Shown in pieces: positions 10,784 through 23,535 of a stretch of DNA of 64,000 nucleotides. Below the pieces are notes generated by a model. That model did no database searches, was not told the DNA's origin, and saw only the letters and a list, made by a program, of their open reading frames with translations. This DNA comes from Aspidiotus rigidus (lineage: Eukaryota; Arthropoda; Insecta; Hemiptera; Diaspididae), in contig JAVHKY010000003.1 of the NCBI GenBank assembly GCA_035079385.1, positions 18,263,001 through 18,327,000 on the forward strand, in the 5' to 3' direction. How positions within the stretch are numbered: position 1 is the first letter of the stretch; the number at the start of each line of letters is the position of its first letter. Both the position numbers and the translations under genes were made by a program.

Positions 10784-13700
10784 TCATCTTTCCACGGGCA
10801 AACGTCGTCTTAGGTCAGTCCACGGAGCATTCTTTTGCTCTTCTTGCCAGAACCAAGCCTAGCAGGGCCAGGGCCACGGCTGCCAGACGTGCCAGGGCCC
10901 ACACGCTTGCGTTCGCTGCCGCTGCAATACAACGAGTTTGCGTTTGGACCGGCCTATAGTGGCGCAAGTGTTGTTTCCGGAAACGGGATCAAGTTGTTTC
11001 TAGGTTCTTGCTGGTACGAGTCAAGAACCACTTGTTCCCAAGCGCTAGAAGGGCTAATGTTATTTCATCAAGCTGTATCTTCGTTAATATGGAATTACAA
11101 GTATTGGTTGTAATAGCTTCTTCAAACCTTTTTGACCATATACTACAATTGATACAATAATTATCAAAAGTCAAAACCACTTAAAAACAGATTTTATGAA
11201 ATCATCCCATTTTTGGTAAGTTCTGTAAACGGCCACCACAGTAAAGATCGAGAGCGACCATTTCGCAGTTCAAACGTGGATAAGACTTCTTTTTGCCTTA
11301 AGACTTCTTTTTGCCTTCTGTAAGCAATATCAAAAGCCTTGATCTTCTAATCCATCGTCAATTTGACTTTCAATACTACGGCAGTTTGTCGTTTGAGCAC
11401 TTTCTAGCAATTGAAAATTGAAATGATGATCCATTTCAGGCTTCAGCCGCACAATTTTGACATATACCTACTAAAGTTGAATTCACTATAGTATTATGGG
11501 TCCAAATCAATCAACTTAATTAGGTATTCAACTATCAGGCAAACGACAAACCAATTTGCACCTGCACTGCTGCAGTATCTTTCAAGCAATTGGTGCGAAG
11601 GTGTATAAAATTGTAATAACAAACTACAACTACTTCATTGATTATGGATTTATGGAATATAACAGGGAAACATTACAATCTAGAAAATTAGTATTCTATT
11701 TCATGTACGAGAGATACTTTTCTCTAAATTGTGTTTAATTCGACACAATCAAAACAATTCGCCAAAAAATAATATAGTAGAGAATTGAATTCGACTTGTT
11801 CATTAAAAAATCACCTAAGAAACGACTGTTTCGGCTTACATCAGAATTAGCCGTATATCAACCTTGTTCAAAGAAGATGAAATTTCTTCCTGAACGTTGA
11901 TCAGAGTATTATATAAGTAAGTACTCATCCCGTCAATTCAACTTTGCAGCTGGGCTGGGCATATCTACCCTACAGAGTTAAATTAGGATGTGATTGACAT
12001 AGGATATCTGCGGAACAACAATCATATTAAAAAAGTATCAAAACAAATCGAAAGATGTATTCGGAAGAAAATCAGATGACTTTATAAGAATTTGATAAAG
12101 ACTGCATAAGTGCATATACGCTGATTGTCGATTGAACATTGTACACTAGCTTTGGTAATACTGCTGTATAGCAAGTTAAATTGACGTAGGTATCGGCAAA
12201 ACAACGATCAGCGGAATAAGATTCAGTCTTCAGATTACTATAAACAATATGTTATGAGTTTTGTTCTTCTTTTGTTGTTCCATCGATAGGGCCTAATACA
12301 GCAAATTGATACAGCAGTGGGTCTGTAACAGCTATTCAACTTTGTACGGCAGGGCACCAAGGCTATCAGTGGGCAGCCGTGTCACTCCATTATTTGCGGG
12401 AGTGTGCAAGCATCAAGCGACAACAAAGCAAAATTTTTGAATTTCCCAAGTATACCAATTACGGATATTTTCAGAGCCTAATTTTTATCTGAAGGAAAAT
12501 ACCCACGTCACTGACGGAAAAAAATGTTTAGGTTTATTTGAGAAGGAATCACCGAATCATGGAATTATCGACGCCCGTCAATCATCATAATAAGGTGGCT
12601 AACTAATTGGGAGATGGATGATCAGTGGTTTTCCTCAGCATTTCATTCTGTGCTGTCATTACAAAAGATGCAATGGTTCTGATTTTTTGGACGTATTATT
12701 GGATTGCGATAGATATTTTTGGTAATACATAGACCCATAATAATATGTAAACAATCATCTTGCATTTCATCTTTGTCAAACAAAAACAGGAGGCTGCGTT
12801 GAATGCTTCAGTAAGAGCCCATAGTACGGTACTCTATTGATTTTTATAGTAAAAAAATATAAGATAGCAAGAGAAGTTATCTTTCAAATGGCTATGTTGA
12901 GGGGAAGATATATTAAAAACAAATTTGAGAGAAAGAATAATTTTTTCAATATAGGATAGCCTAGATTGATTGAGCGAATACAAAACAAACCGCTATATTA
13001 ATAGGTAGTCATTACTCTCATCCAAATTTTACTGCTGTATGTTAGGTATGAGTAATAATATAATGATAAGGACGCTGATGGTTTCCGACCCCCCTCCCCC
13101 ACGTTATATCACAAAATGGATTTTATGTAAGTTTAGAGCATCAGTAAATTGAGTTATTACACTGATAATTCACGAGCTACGATAAAATGATTTCAATTAG
13201 AAATTTAAACCCCTCAATGTTACTTCGGCATGTCTCGTTCCTTATTCAAAATACCGAACTACTCCACGCAGTATTAATTATTATGCAATTTCACCTTCGG
13301 TAACTTTACCGGCGAACAATCTACTCTATATCTTTTGTGCGAATAAAATTTAATTTCACATCAATCTGTATAAGAGTGTAAGGGTTGGAATTTCTCATGC
13401 GAACTTGAAACGTTGCTGCTAGATTTTCTTCTTCTTTTCTGTAAAATACAGCGTCGAGGCGAAATCTTGGTAGGTACGAAATTTATTTTTCAATAAAGGC
13501 ACGAGGTTGTTGAAACGATAATGGAATAATAACGATCACTCGTACAGCACACAGGCAAAGACATTTTTGTAATTAAGTTGTTGGTGTTTAAATATTAGAA
13601 AGCGTGTATGGATTTGGATTGCAGAAATTAAAGCGTGATTGTCGAGGAAAACTTTATGCTTCGATAAATTTCTTCTAAATGACTACTATAAAAGCGTTAA

Positions 13701-16583
13701 AAATTTTTCCATGCCTACGTTTGTATTTTCTAAAGCAAATAAAAATATTTATCAGTAATTGAACTTCTGCTTTTCATAGCTTACGTAAACGTGATAATGT
13801 AGGTAAAACATTCATCGACTTTTGTAGACGGATTGACAAAAAGAATTTTTTTCAATTTGCTATTGGTGGGCCAGGAAACTTGGATCCGATTATTATCACC
13901 TGAGCGAATTCAAAATGTGTAAGGACAATTGATGGTAAAAACAATTCAATTCTCGGTCCGCAGTTTTTTTTTAATTTTGTAATGAGTTTACTGGAAAATT
14001 GTTAGCAATATAATATAAAAATTCTTCTCCTTTTCGAATTGAATTTGAAATAAATTTTCTCACTACACATCAATTACTTACGTTAGCTTCCTATCAAAAG
14101 AATAGGTAATAATAACATTGTCTAATACAGATAACACTTTTTTACAGACAGAAGAGAATTCGGTTCAAAAATACATTCGGATTTAGACCCCGTCGCGTCG
14201 ATAACGGTGTCAGTGGAAAAAAAAAGAACAACTCACAAAAAAAATGAGACGCGGTCGATATCGACGATTTTGGGAAATAAAATATTAATACTATTTAAGG
14301 CAATAATGAAAAGATTAAATCTAACGTTTAGCATTACGGCATTTACATCTATTTTCAAAGTCCCCAATCAAATCACGTAAACGATTAAAATGGGAATTCA
14401 ATAAGGCAAAAAAATAGCTGTTCATAGTATGGGTACTTTAAGAAAATGAATGTTGAGCCGAGAACCGTTTTAAGATCTTTTCTCAAATTGCTGCAAACTA
14501 TCTACACAGAATGACATAATGCTCGAATTCGATGTTATTTACTCATGCAAGTAAGCTAGAAGAAAATATTGCGAAATGTATACCAAGAAAAATATAAGCC
14601 TTGAAAAAAAAATCAAAACGATACGCGAGAGAGAAAAAACTGAATCATACCTAGACATTTTAGTAAACTATAAAGATAAATGAAACGTGAAAATGAAAAA
14701 CAGACTTTTTTTTTCAGTTTGTTATTATCGTCTGAAAATTTTTTCCACTTTTTTTTTCGACTCCTGTTTTTTAAATACCTTCCCATGTTATTCACCATCA
14801 TTCGTTCGCTTAAATGTGAGAGTGCGATAAATCATGTTGAACTGCAAATTTTATTGGCGTAGTAAACTGCGGCCTTAATTTCTGCTAAAGAGATACAAGA
14901 GTATTTACAATTAAAAATTGATCGAATTCTTTTCACAGGCTTATCCAGTTATTAAATAAATTCATAATTATATATTTTGAATTCTATATTTTAATAAGAT
15001 TAGGTAAAAGTAAATTGTCCGTGGAATTGTCCATGGGTGTAAATTCAGATACAGATAATTAAAACCTTTAGTTACTCTCGTTTTGAATTTTATCATATCG
15101 CTGCCTTTAAAACGAACAAAAGTAACGATGGATGAAAAGGGTGAATAGGCCTTCCTATTTATTCGTTCCACTTAAACTCAGCTATACAAAACATGAAAAA
15201 TGAAGGACAGACGATAGGCTGTATTCTCCACTTTGCTGAGTATTCATTCGGTATTTATTTTGTAATACGTAGTAATCGTAAGTTTTATGATGCAAAGAAG
15301 GTGTATGGATGAAAATTTGAATGATCATTCTGTCAAACTAGAATGGAGGGATTTAGATAGGACGTCGTGCGTATACGTCCAATCGATAGGAAATCGCGTA
15401 TTGGTAAGAAATAAGAGAATCGTTTGTAGCCATGAGATATAACAAAGATGATAGAGAGCACCTACTTATTGACAGCTAAAAAAGAGTGAGTTCAGTTAGT
15501 AATTTATTTTTTTTGGTACCTAGAAAAGATTTTGAAAAATGATTAAACTCTTTTTTTCTCTCATCAGTCTTAACTTATTCGACTAGACAAATTAAGTCGA
15601 ACGAAATATTTGACTGTCTTCAAAAGTGAAAGTACAAATTTGATGATAGAAAAAGTAGTCGAATATTTTCATGGTTTCAACACCTCTGTTGGACAAATTC
15701 AGACCTAACCGAATTGGGGAAAAAAAAAAGAAAAAAAAAACTGAAACCAAAAAACTGATTGTATGCTAGGAAATGTTGATTTCATTACTCGCCTCTTCAC
15801 TGATTCTACGATAAAATTAAACGAAAATGTTTGAAGTACTGTAATTCTAAAAATAATGGAAAAAAGAATTGGTGAAAACGGGGAAACGGGAAAATTTTTG
15901 ACATCACTAGAGAAGAAGTCTCGTTCTTCGAGCTTTTTTCATTCTTGTGAGTCGATTTCTTTACCTCAGAAATTCGCAAACACGTTCCTATTGCAACATA
16001 TTTTTCTCGTTCTTTCTCCCTACCATTTCTTCTACAATATTCGTGTGTTGACATCCGTACCTCCAGAAATAATCGTCCCTCTCGTTTAATTTTCATTTTG
16101 CGCGCGTACAAATTTTTCCAAGTCGCTTAATGACCCATTTTTCCTCATGTGGAAATGACGAATGAATAATACGATGAAAGATGAGAGACAATGGATTAAC
16201 CTCATCAAATTTTCCGCGTATTTTCGTTGATTTCAAAGGGGGGGAGTCTTGGATAAGTTCCAAAGGAAAAATTTGAAAATTTTAACTAACCTAACAAACC
16301 TCTTCTGATCATTGCATCTATTCCGGTAACTTCCTGGAAAAACTAGGTAGATACGATAAAGTTGTTATCAAATACCATGGGATTTCAACTTTGTGGTACT
16401 TGCAAGACAACCTTGGATATCTAAAAGAGATTGCGGGAGTATGTATTTGAAGGGTGTTTTGTAATAGGTACTCCTACGATCACCTCACAATTACGTTTGT
16501 TCTTCCCTTGTACGTGTAGTCTAATTTTGTCGGTTGATTTCGTATAAATGCTCAGCATTGGCTATTTTTCCTTTCATTTTCAG
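10784..16583. other. Non-coding stretch upstream of the first recognised RGK exon
   Basis: No gene was recognised. It probably contains the 5' part of the RGK transcription unit (intron or UTR exons), because the first recognisable exon begins with a splice acceptor. A GC-rich patch at 10846-10990 and an 18-bp tandem duplication at about 11286-11320 (AAGACTTCTTTTTGCCTT) stand out from the AT-rich background. A-rich tracts lie near 15720. Confidence 0.5.
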
Positions 16584-16629
16584 CTGTTAAAACCGTATTG
16601 ATCACTGAGTTTTCAATTTCCTCTTACAG

Positions 16630-16877
16630 CACAGAGCAAGTAACTGTTTGCGGGACGACAGGCGCTGTATTGTCCGGAGGAGGTTGCAGTTCCCAAGGTG
16701 GCACTATGAGTGCCGCACCATCTTTACCGTCATCCCGTGAATCTAGCTGTGCTAGTTGTCCTGGTATCATTCCGCCGTACAGAGTGGTGATGTTGGGTTC
16801 GTGTGGCGTAGGTAAATCATCCCTAGTATCGCAATTCATGACGTCAGAATACCTACAAGCAAGCGGAATTAGCATAG
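16630..16877 (+). CDS. RGK-family small GTPase, exon with P-loop (G1)
   Basis: This exon encodes a Ser/Gly-rich lead-in and then PYRVVMLGSCGVGKSSLVSQ. GSCGVGKS (16796-16819) is the nucleotide-binding P-loop, and it is followed by FMTSEYLQAS, the usual RGK sequence after G1. RGK proteins (Rad, Rem, Gem/Kir; fly Rgk1-3) are plasma-membrane-associated GTPases known for inhibiting voltage-gated calcium channels and reshaping the cytoskeleton. The donor is ATAG|GTAAAT (phase 1), which joins in frame to the exon at 35874. Two acceptors are possible: TCTTACAG ending at 16629 (used here) or TTTTCAG ending at 16583. The frame is open from both, but they imply different upstream phases. The exons before this one are not recognised. 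Confidence 0.85.
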
Positions 16878-19783
16878 GTAAATATCTCTATTATTTCTGT
16901 CATCACTATAAAATTGCAAACTGTAAATTATAGACTGCATTTCTTGATAATATGAGGGGCTTCTTCATTCTACTTGGTCTACATCGAAAAATATACTGTA
17001 TCAATTCTTCTTTCAAAAAGATAGCACCCACCGCCAACTTTGTGATACTCCAAATGTAGCAAGAAAGAGATAAAATAGTGGTGGGTTGAGGAAAGTAGGA
17101 GTTTCGAGTGGCCATTTCCAAAGATTTTCGAGTATAAATAATATTCAGGGTGTATTTAAATACCTACACCCTTCGTGTAAGTATTTCGAGAGGACTTTTA
17201 GGCCTACTGACATTTTATCATTTTCTGAAATAATTTTTCTTTATTGATTTTCTCAAAAGGCTCTAGCATGGCACAAAAATAACTTTCCGATCATATATAG
17301 AATGCTTACCTACAATAAATGCTGCCTGCGTAAAAATATTAAGAAAAGTTTCCTTTAACACCCAATTTATCTTTTTCTACCTCTGTAAAGTTACAACAAT
17401 GATTCAAACCCACAATGTCTCGTAAAAAATTTGAATTACTGGTATTGAATCCGGTAATTAAAAGTTCTAGAGCGCATTTAGAGACATATGTATACCCATC
17501 AGTCTACGCTATCGATTTTCATCCGACGACGTGAGTTTTATGTTCGTAGAATACAGAGAGGCCTTATCGAACATTTAGCACTTGTACGATATAAAATGCA
17601 GAGACCTCATTGTATATTCAGCGCGAGTACATTGTAACAACATCCGAAATTACATTAATCCCGGCGAAAGGTTTCACGACCACACTAATTTGTGGTACGG
17701 TTTATAAGCCCGCGATTTCCCAATCCTAAATCAACGTTGATTTTGGATTACCTTGTCGTTGATACGCGATGCCGCATAGACCACGTATTCGGCAGTATCG
17801 GAATAAGAATGGAAATTCTCAACTTCGTTCTCGAAATCTGCGAAGTATTTCGCAAGATTACCTACTCGAAATCGCCGACAACAATTTTTCTAAAACTGAC
17901 TTTTAAAGATGGTACCTAACGAAAGAAGAATATGGGTCGAATTACAGATTAATTTAAGCTCGTCAGTTTATGTTGAAATCAGTCGTTGCTTCCACTTTCT
18001 TTAGAAAAAAATAAATTCCGACGAAGCCAAATAAATAAAGATCATGTTTCATGTCATGCCAGGAAGATCGTGTGAACGAAATATACTTGCAGTATCTTCC
18101 AGTGAATATTGATATGCTTAGCAATGTGTAATCAGAATTGCACCTCGGGGGTTGCGGTCTCGCACCCCAAAGTGTCGACATCATTTAGAGGGGGAGGCGG
18201 CTTGAGCAGAATTAATCCTATGTCTGGCGATTAGATCACATAAAATAGTTTTGGAATTGAGGTGTTCTTTACACAGGCTGTGCAGGCAAAAAGTCTATTT
18301 CTGCCGCACAAAGGGTGCGCAGAGGTTTTTTTCTTATCTTGCAAAGTCTAGAGGGGTCTGCCTTGAGTATCATGACTCTACTGAGATTCTCTCTGGCTGG
18401 GGTAGAAACTTGGATCTCAGTGAATGATTTTACCATAATTCTGCAACAATTTTAAGATAACGCAAGAACTGCCGGAAAAAGATAGCCTGTAAATTATAAG
18501 TTGAGAAAAAAAGCAATAACGGAACCTAAAAATATTTGTGGTGTCAAATAAGACCGAAAAATTGTTCAAGTCAGGTACGCGTCGACCAAGAGGGAGGAAA
18601 CAGTTTTTCAATAAAGGGCAAGTATGGCAGGAAATTACGATTGCCACCAGAGACACATAAGTTTGATCATAAACGACATTGAAGTTTCCTCAACCAATAA
18701 GATCTAAATTGCAGGATATAAATCCGCAGTCTTGTCGTTGTAGCAAGGGATGAGGAAAACAATTAATAAGAATGCGATATTATATTGCCGAACCAATCAC
18801 AACGAAGGACTTTATTAACGAAAAAAACTTCAGCTTTTGCCTGCGCTCCAGTTTCAAGTTTTGCGTTTTTAGTAGCAGGGCTAGCATTGGAAATTGTTAT
18901 GACAATAACCACACAGGTCATTAAATCGAAAGAAAAATCGATCTACAAAACATACATCTTTGAAGACTCATTGTACAAATTTTTAATCAACGTATTGCAA
19001 GAATAGAAAATATTAACCTCCATCGAACTCCGATTTATTTATTTTTTATTTTTTTCTTATTCTTCTTCAATATCTTTTTCATATTTCAAAGTACATTAGA
19101 AATTTTATCGCACGAATAGAAATCCGTCATCAGTTCTGTTGCGTTTTTTCAAATCAAATACAAGCATTAAGCTATAAAAGTGTATACGCTCCAAGCTACA
19201 GCATTTCTCATTTCCTGGCCATTCGATTACCGTTGTAGAATTATGGCACTGTAGTGGCTCACAATAAATCCTGGCTATTCTCTCTATTTCTTACGTACAG
19301 TCGTTAACACGATATTCCTCGTTTCATTTGAAATGAGAATTTACAATTTCATTCACGTACGCGAGCTACCGGTGTTCGTTCCATTCCACCTCCTAACTGT
19401 AGCCAAAATTAATGTTTATTCGATAAGCAGGGCGTTCCTTCAAAGTCATTTGATGAGACCAGAAGTACTACTGCTTTTCGTATAGGTATCCTTAAAATTG
19501 AATGTATATTTTTACTGACGCCTCTGCAATGTAAACTTTCTGAAATTATCTTTAGGGGTTTTTGAAATCGACAAAAATATAGCGAACTCGAGCCGTGGGC
19601 CGAAAACGATTGCATAAAAAGTTCTAGGTTTCTAAAGAGATGAAAAACTAATGCCTATTGTCTCCGATCTACGACTCATCTGAAACCATTATTTTTCTAG
19701 TTTCTGTTTAAAAGGCTAGAATAGATTTGCATACGGAAAATATTCACTTAATTCTCGAGTGACTTGCAACAAAAATACAGATT
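16878..19783 (+). other. First part of RGK intron (about 19.0 kb in total)
   Basis: The intron runs from the GTAAAT donor at 16878 to the acceptor TAG at 35871-35873. This first part holds no gene or repeat that I recognise. The rest of the intron contains the hairpin-repeat family, a nested secreted-protein gene, a LINE fragment and a foldback element. Confidence 0.6.
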
Positions 19784-19788
19784 AAAAC

Positions 19789-20594
19789 GACGGCTTCCTT
19801 AACGAAGTTAAACGAAGGGAATCTGTTTTATGAGTCGAAGGGGATTTGGTATTGAAAATTCAAGGAAGCCTAGACCTAGATAAAGATAGTATAAAGAAGG
19901 CCTAGACCTACTATAAGCCTATCATAATATAGTTTGAGAATCTAAATTTTTCTCGCTCGAGAGACGAAATTTTTCCAAGTCCCTCTGCTATCATAAATAT
20001 AGCTCGAGAGTCGAAATTTTTCTAAGTTCCCCTCCTATCATATAGCTCGACAGTCGAAATTTTTCCAAGCCCCCCTTCTATCACATATGGCGCGAGAGTC
20101 GAATTTTTTCCAAGTCCCCCTCCTATCATATATAGCTCGAGAGTCGAAATTTTAACAGGGAACCTGTTTTATGGGGGGCTATTTGAGAAATCTGCCGTGC
20201 GCCGTCCGCCGTCCAGCGAAAAACTTAGAAAAATTTCGACCCTCGAACCATATATGATAGGAGAGGGACTTAGAAAAATTTCGACTCTCGAGCTATATAT
20301 GATAGAAGGGGGACTTAGAAAAATTTCGACTCTCGAGCCATATATGATAGGAGAGGGACTTGGAAAAATTTCGACTCTCGAGCCATATATGATAGGAGAG
20401 GGACTTGGAAAAAATTTCGACTCTCGAGCTATAGATGATAGGAGGGGGACTTAGAAAAATTTCGACTCTCGAGCTACATATGATAGGAGGGGTTCTCCAA
20501 ATCTAGGCTTCCTTGAATTTTCAATACCAAATCTCATTCGAATCATAAAACAGGTTCCCTGCGTTCCTCGTTTAACTTCGTTAAGGAAGCCGTC
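19789..20594. mobile_element. Inverted-repeat element B of the 45-bp-unit family, 806 bp
   Basis: The left end GACGGCTTCCTTAACGAAGT (19789) is matched in inverted form at the right end (to 20594). The arms are about 95 bp and include GGGATTTGGTATTGAAAATT and CAAGGAAGCCTAGA. The end can fold on itself (TTAAC-GAA-GTTAA). The interior contains several diverged 45-bp units. The left half of element A (from 20150) lies inside it, so the two elements overlap. A second left end of this type, without its partner, is at 33269. Confidence 0.7.
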
Positions 20595-20725
20595 ATTTTT
20601 TCTAAGTCCCTCTCCTATCATATATGGCTCGAGGGTCGAAATTTTTCCAAGTTTTTCGCTGGACGGCGCACGGCGCACGGTAGATTTCTCAAATAGCCCC
20701 CCATAAAACAGGCTCCCTGTTAAAA
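20150..20725. mobile_element. Inverted-repeat element A with internal 45-bp tandem repeats
   Basis: Both ends read TTTTAACAGGGA.CCTGTTTT followed by ATGGGGGGCTATTTGAGAAA and a GC-rich CCGTGCGCCGT block, in opposite orientation. The arms are about 130 bp. The interior (about 20259-20490) has some five copies of a 45-bp unit (GACTTGGAAAAATTTCGACT then CTCGAGC.ATATATGATAGGA). Because 45 is a multiple of three, the repeats give spurious open frames with a 15-residue period, read here as non-coding. The terminal AACAGG-GAA-CCTGTT (20154-20168) is a perfect 6-bp hairpin. No transposase is encoded. Confidence 0.75.
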
Positions 20726-21700
20726 ACTCATAGTTTCAGGTCTTTTCTGCATCTCATCTTCTGGTCCGAAAGGTAGTCACTTTGACTGAAATATAAAACT
20801 TGGTGAAAATGTTCGTGACACTCGAACGTACAATTTGAGCATTAGCGCTACGGTTGGAATCCTGCAGGAGTCCTATAATTGCAGGTTGCCTATCGAAAAG
20901 GAGTTCATACACATGAGTGCAGCTTGAAATATATTTTATTGTCCACAATTTGAATCGTTTCCTGAATGGTTATAACTAGAGTTAGGATTTCCATGATACT
21001 TTATGTTCTTTTTTTGATGAGTGGTAGAAATCTGGACGCTCCTAGCAGACTTTGTTCGTAGACCGCATAAGACCGGTATGTCCTTTCAGTAAGGAAACTC
21101 GCAATTGTGGGACAACCGTGGCGCCATCGCTCAATTCTTTGTTCGAGTATCCTGAACGTTTGTACCAAATTACATGTTTTTCACACAAAATGCGAGGTTG
21201 ACTTCACTATTTGCACCAAACCACTGGACTATCTTGACATGATTCTTGGTGAATCGATCGCACCTTCCTATATTTCAAACAGGACATCCAGATAAAGCAC
21301 AGAAAAATTTTTTGTTCATTTAAAAATTGACGATAGACAAATTATAAGTACTTCAATTGGGTACTTCTGTCTCATTTGAAAGTTCAAATGACGAAAAATT
21401 ACTTGCGACTGATGAAAGTTATTCCTAGAAATTTAGCGGTTGATTGATACAATTTCTTACTTTGTAAGTTATGGAGCATCAGTTTACATACCAACTCCAA
21501 CTGTTTTTTCAATCTAAGCAATTTATTTTAGAGTGTTTATTATAATCCCCCCACACCCATAGGTCAATATGATGTTGACTAGAGAAAATTCCATATCCAA
21601 GATAAAAATAGAAAGAAAATAATCTATTCCGGAAGAATGTGCTAGATATTTACAGTAATCGCAGTTCACGTAAAATAAAATTATTGACCTCTAGAAGGAA
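20726..21700. other. Intronic stretch with no recognised feature
   Basis: No coding motif, inverted repeat or RNA gene was recognised between the repeat element and the 3' end of the nested - strand gene. Confidence 0.5.
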
Positions 21701-21704
21701 CGAA

Positions 21705-21710
21705 TTTATT
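21705..21710 (-). promoter_or_regulatory. Polyadenylation signal AATAAA of the nested Pro/Thr/Cys gene
   Basis: TTTATT on the + strand reads AATAAA on the - strand, about 140 bp after the stop codon at 21851-21853. Position and orientation fit the 3' end of the nested gene. Confidence 0.55.
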
Positions 21711-21850
21711 TGCAATCCAGGTAAGTATGATTATCTATAAAGAGAACATACAGCTCGGCAGATAGTAAAACGGTCGTATGATGATAGTAGATAATTCGCG
21801 TCGAATTTTGAAATGTTCGATTTAGGCGTTTGAAATAAGTAGATTCATTT

Positions 21851-22863
21851 TCATCTGCACTCAGGTCCTGAGATACATTTGGCACTGCAACCCAAAGTCG
21901 GTTTATTGGCCGCTTCACAGAACTTTTCCGCGCATTTTTGGCTGTTGTATCCGTACTTATCGCAAGCTGAGAATGGGGAGAAAATTGTACGATCGCGTCA
22001 GTCGAAACTTTCGGAGTCGAGATATTCTAAAATGATAATTAAAAATTGCTTCACTTACCTTTGGAAGCCAGCAGACGCAATTTGATTCCTGTTGTTGTAT
22101 ATGCGGAGCATTTAGGAGGACTCGGAGTCTTTGTTGGTGGTAGACTAGGAGTTTTAGGTGGATATATTGGAGGAAATTTAATGGGTGGAGGACAAGGAGG
22201 TTTAATTGGTTTTGATGGCCAATCTTTGGTAGGAAGAGGGCATTCGGTTATTGGAGGAGGAGGAGGCTGGGTAGGGGGACATTCGGTTGTTGGAGGAGGA
22301 GTAGGACATTCGGTTGTTGGTGGAGGAGTAGGACACTCTGTTGTTGGGGGAGGTGTAGGACACTCTGTTGTTGGGGGAGGAGTAGGACACTCTGTTGTTG
22401 GGGGAGGTGTAGGACATTCGGTTGTTTGGGGAGGAGTAGGAAACTCTGTTGTTGGCGGAGGAGTAGGACATTCGGTAGTTGGGGGAGGAGTAGGACATTC
22501 GGTTGTTGGGGGAGGAGTAGGACATTCGGTAGTTGGCGGAGGTGTAGGACATTCGGTTGTTGGGGGAGGAGTAGGAGGCTCGGTAGGAGGACATTTAGTT
22601 GTTGGAGGTTCAGTAGGAGGGCATTCGGTGGTTGGGGGAGGAGTAGGACATTCGGTAGTTGGTGGAGGAGGAGGGGGCTCCGTTGGTGGACATTCGGTAG
22701 TTACAGGTGGTGGTGGCGGCTTGGTATGAGGACATTCAGACGGCTTGCAAGGATGTTTCTCTGACCCAGAACAAGAAGGTATTTCGATATTACCGTAGAT
22801 CGCATCAATCTCAATCAGAGAGATTGACAATGATATTCCAACAACAAATAAGAATTTTAACAT
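21851..22863 (-). CDS. Secreted Pro/Thr/Cys tandem-repeat protein with six-Cys tail (nested gene)
   Basis: There are two exons, 22863-22059 and 21966-21851, separated by a 92-bp intron (donor AAAG|GTAAGT, acceptor CTCAG). The product is about 306 residues. The ATG at 22863-22861 is chosen because it opens a typical signal peptide (MLKFLFVVGISLSISL). The mature protein has about 11 uninterrupted copies of a 9-residue unit PTPPPTTEC, plus degenerate PPTEPP variants on both sides. This predicts an extended, probably O-glycosylated, mucin-like chain with a cysteine every nine residues. Exon 2 adds a compact tail with six cysteines (spacings 9, 4, 9, 3, 5). The gene lies antisense inside the first RGK intron and has its own TATA box. 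I do not recognise the family; a salivary, cuticular or secreted structural role is possible but unproven. Confidence 0.8.
22290..22580 (-). repeat. 27-bp coding minisatellite in the nested gene
   Basis: About 11 tandem 27-bp units encode PTPPPTTEC. One unit has Phe in place of Cys and a neighbouring one has Gln in place of the third Pro. Synonymous differences between units show that the array is not entirely freshly homogenised. Confidence 0.85.
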
Positions 22864-22958
22864 TACGATTGAATGAAAACCGCTACACAAACGTTTTAAA
22901 TATTTGGCGCGCAAACAAAACTTCGTCCCAAATAGTCCAGTTGTTAATGGACGCACTG

Positions 22959-22966
22959 TATTTATA
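22959..22966 (-). promoter_or_regulatory. TATA box of the nested Pro/Thr/Cys gene
   Basis: TATTTATA on the + strand reads TATAAATA on the - strand, about 96 bp before the chosen ATG. This leaves room for a short 5' UTR. Confidence 0.65.
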
Positions 22967-23535
22967 GGAGGCGTATGAGCTCGAAACTTGAACGATGTAC
23001 TGAAATGACCAGAAAAGATTACAACATTTATGGCTTAGAGTGATTTTCAATAGTGAAAAAATAACACTGATAAAAATTGCAAAAAGAAACCATATCCGGG
23101 AACATTAAAAAAATCGTTATCAGATAAGTGCCCTTTGTTGTTCATCACGACGCAAATTATCAGAAATTTTCTCCGAAAACCTTCATTTCGTTTAGTATAA
23201 TGATGGTAATTTTCTTCGTTAGGACAAGTTTTTCTCACTTATTCGTACGATTTGTTTTCTAAATATTCTTTGATCAACTACCGATGAGGAAATGAGTGGT
23301 ACCTATAACTCAAAATATACGTGATTGTTGGTCTAGTCAGAAACTAAGGTATGTCGAATGAATGAATAAATAAAAGATATTTCAAAACAAGTATTTAGTC
23401 TTTGTCATTGTAGACTTCATGTCAGGCCCACTGTGAGAGAAGGATGCTTACTATCATTTCCAAAATTGATGCTAAACATCCTTTTCTCAGATTGGAATGC
23501 ACAATGCTAAGCGCAACTTTTCTCGCAGCGGGATC

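Noticed and set aside
10835..11113. 92-codon + frame with Pro/Gly-rich start
   Set aside because: The GC-rich patch gives an open frame but no family, no splice signals in phase and no clear promoter.
20197..20678. Periodic peptides from the 45-bp repeats as a repeat protein
   Set aside because: The same peptides appear on both strands and at many dispersed copies, always tied to the DNA repeat. There is no start context or signal peptide.
22046..22729. Gly/Val-rich 227-codon + strand frame (GVGHSVVGGG repeats)
   Set aside because: It is the antisense of the Pro/Thr/Cys repeat. The - strand has a signal peptide, TATA box, matching splice sites and a cysteine-rich second exon; the + frame has none of these.
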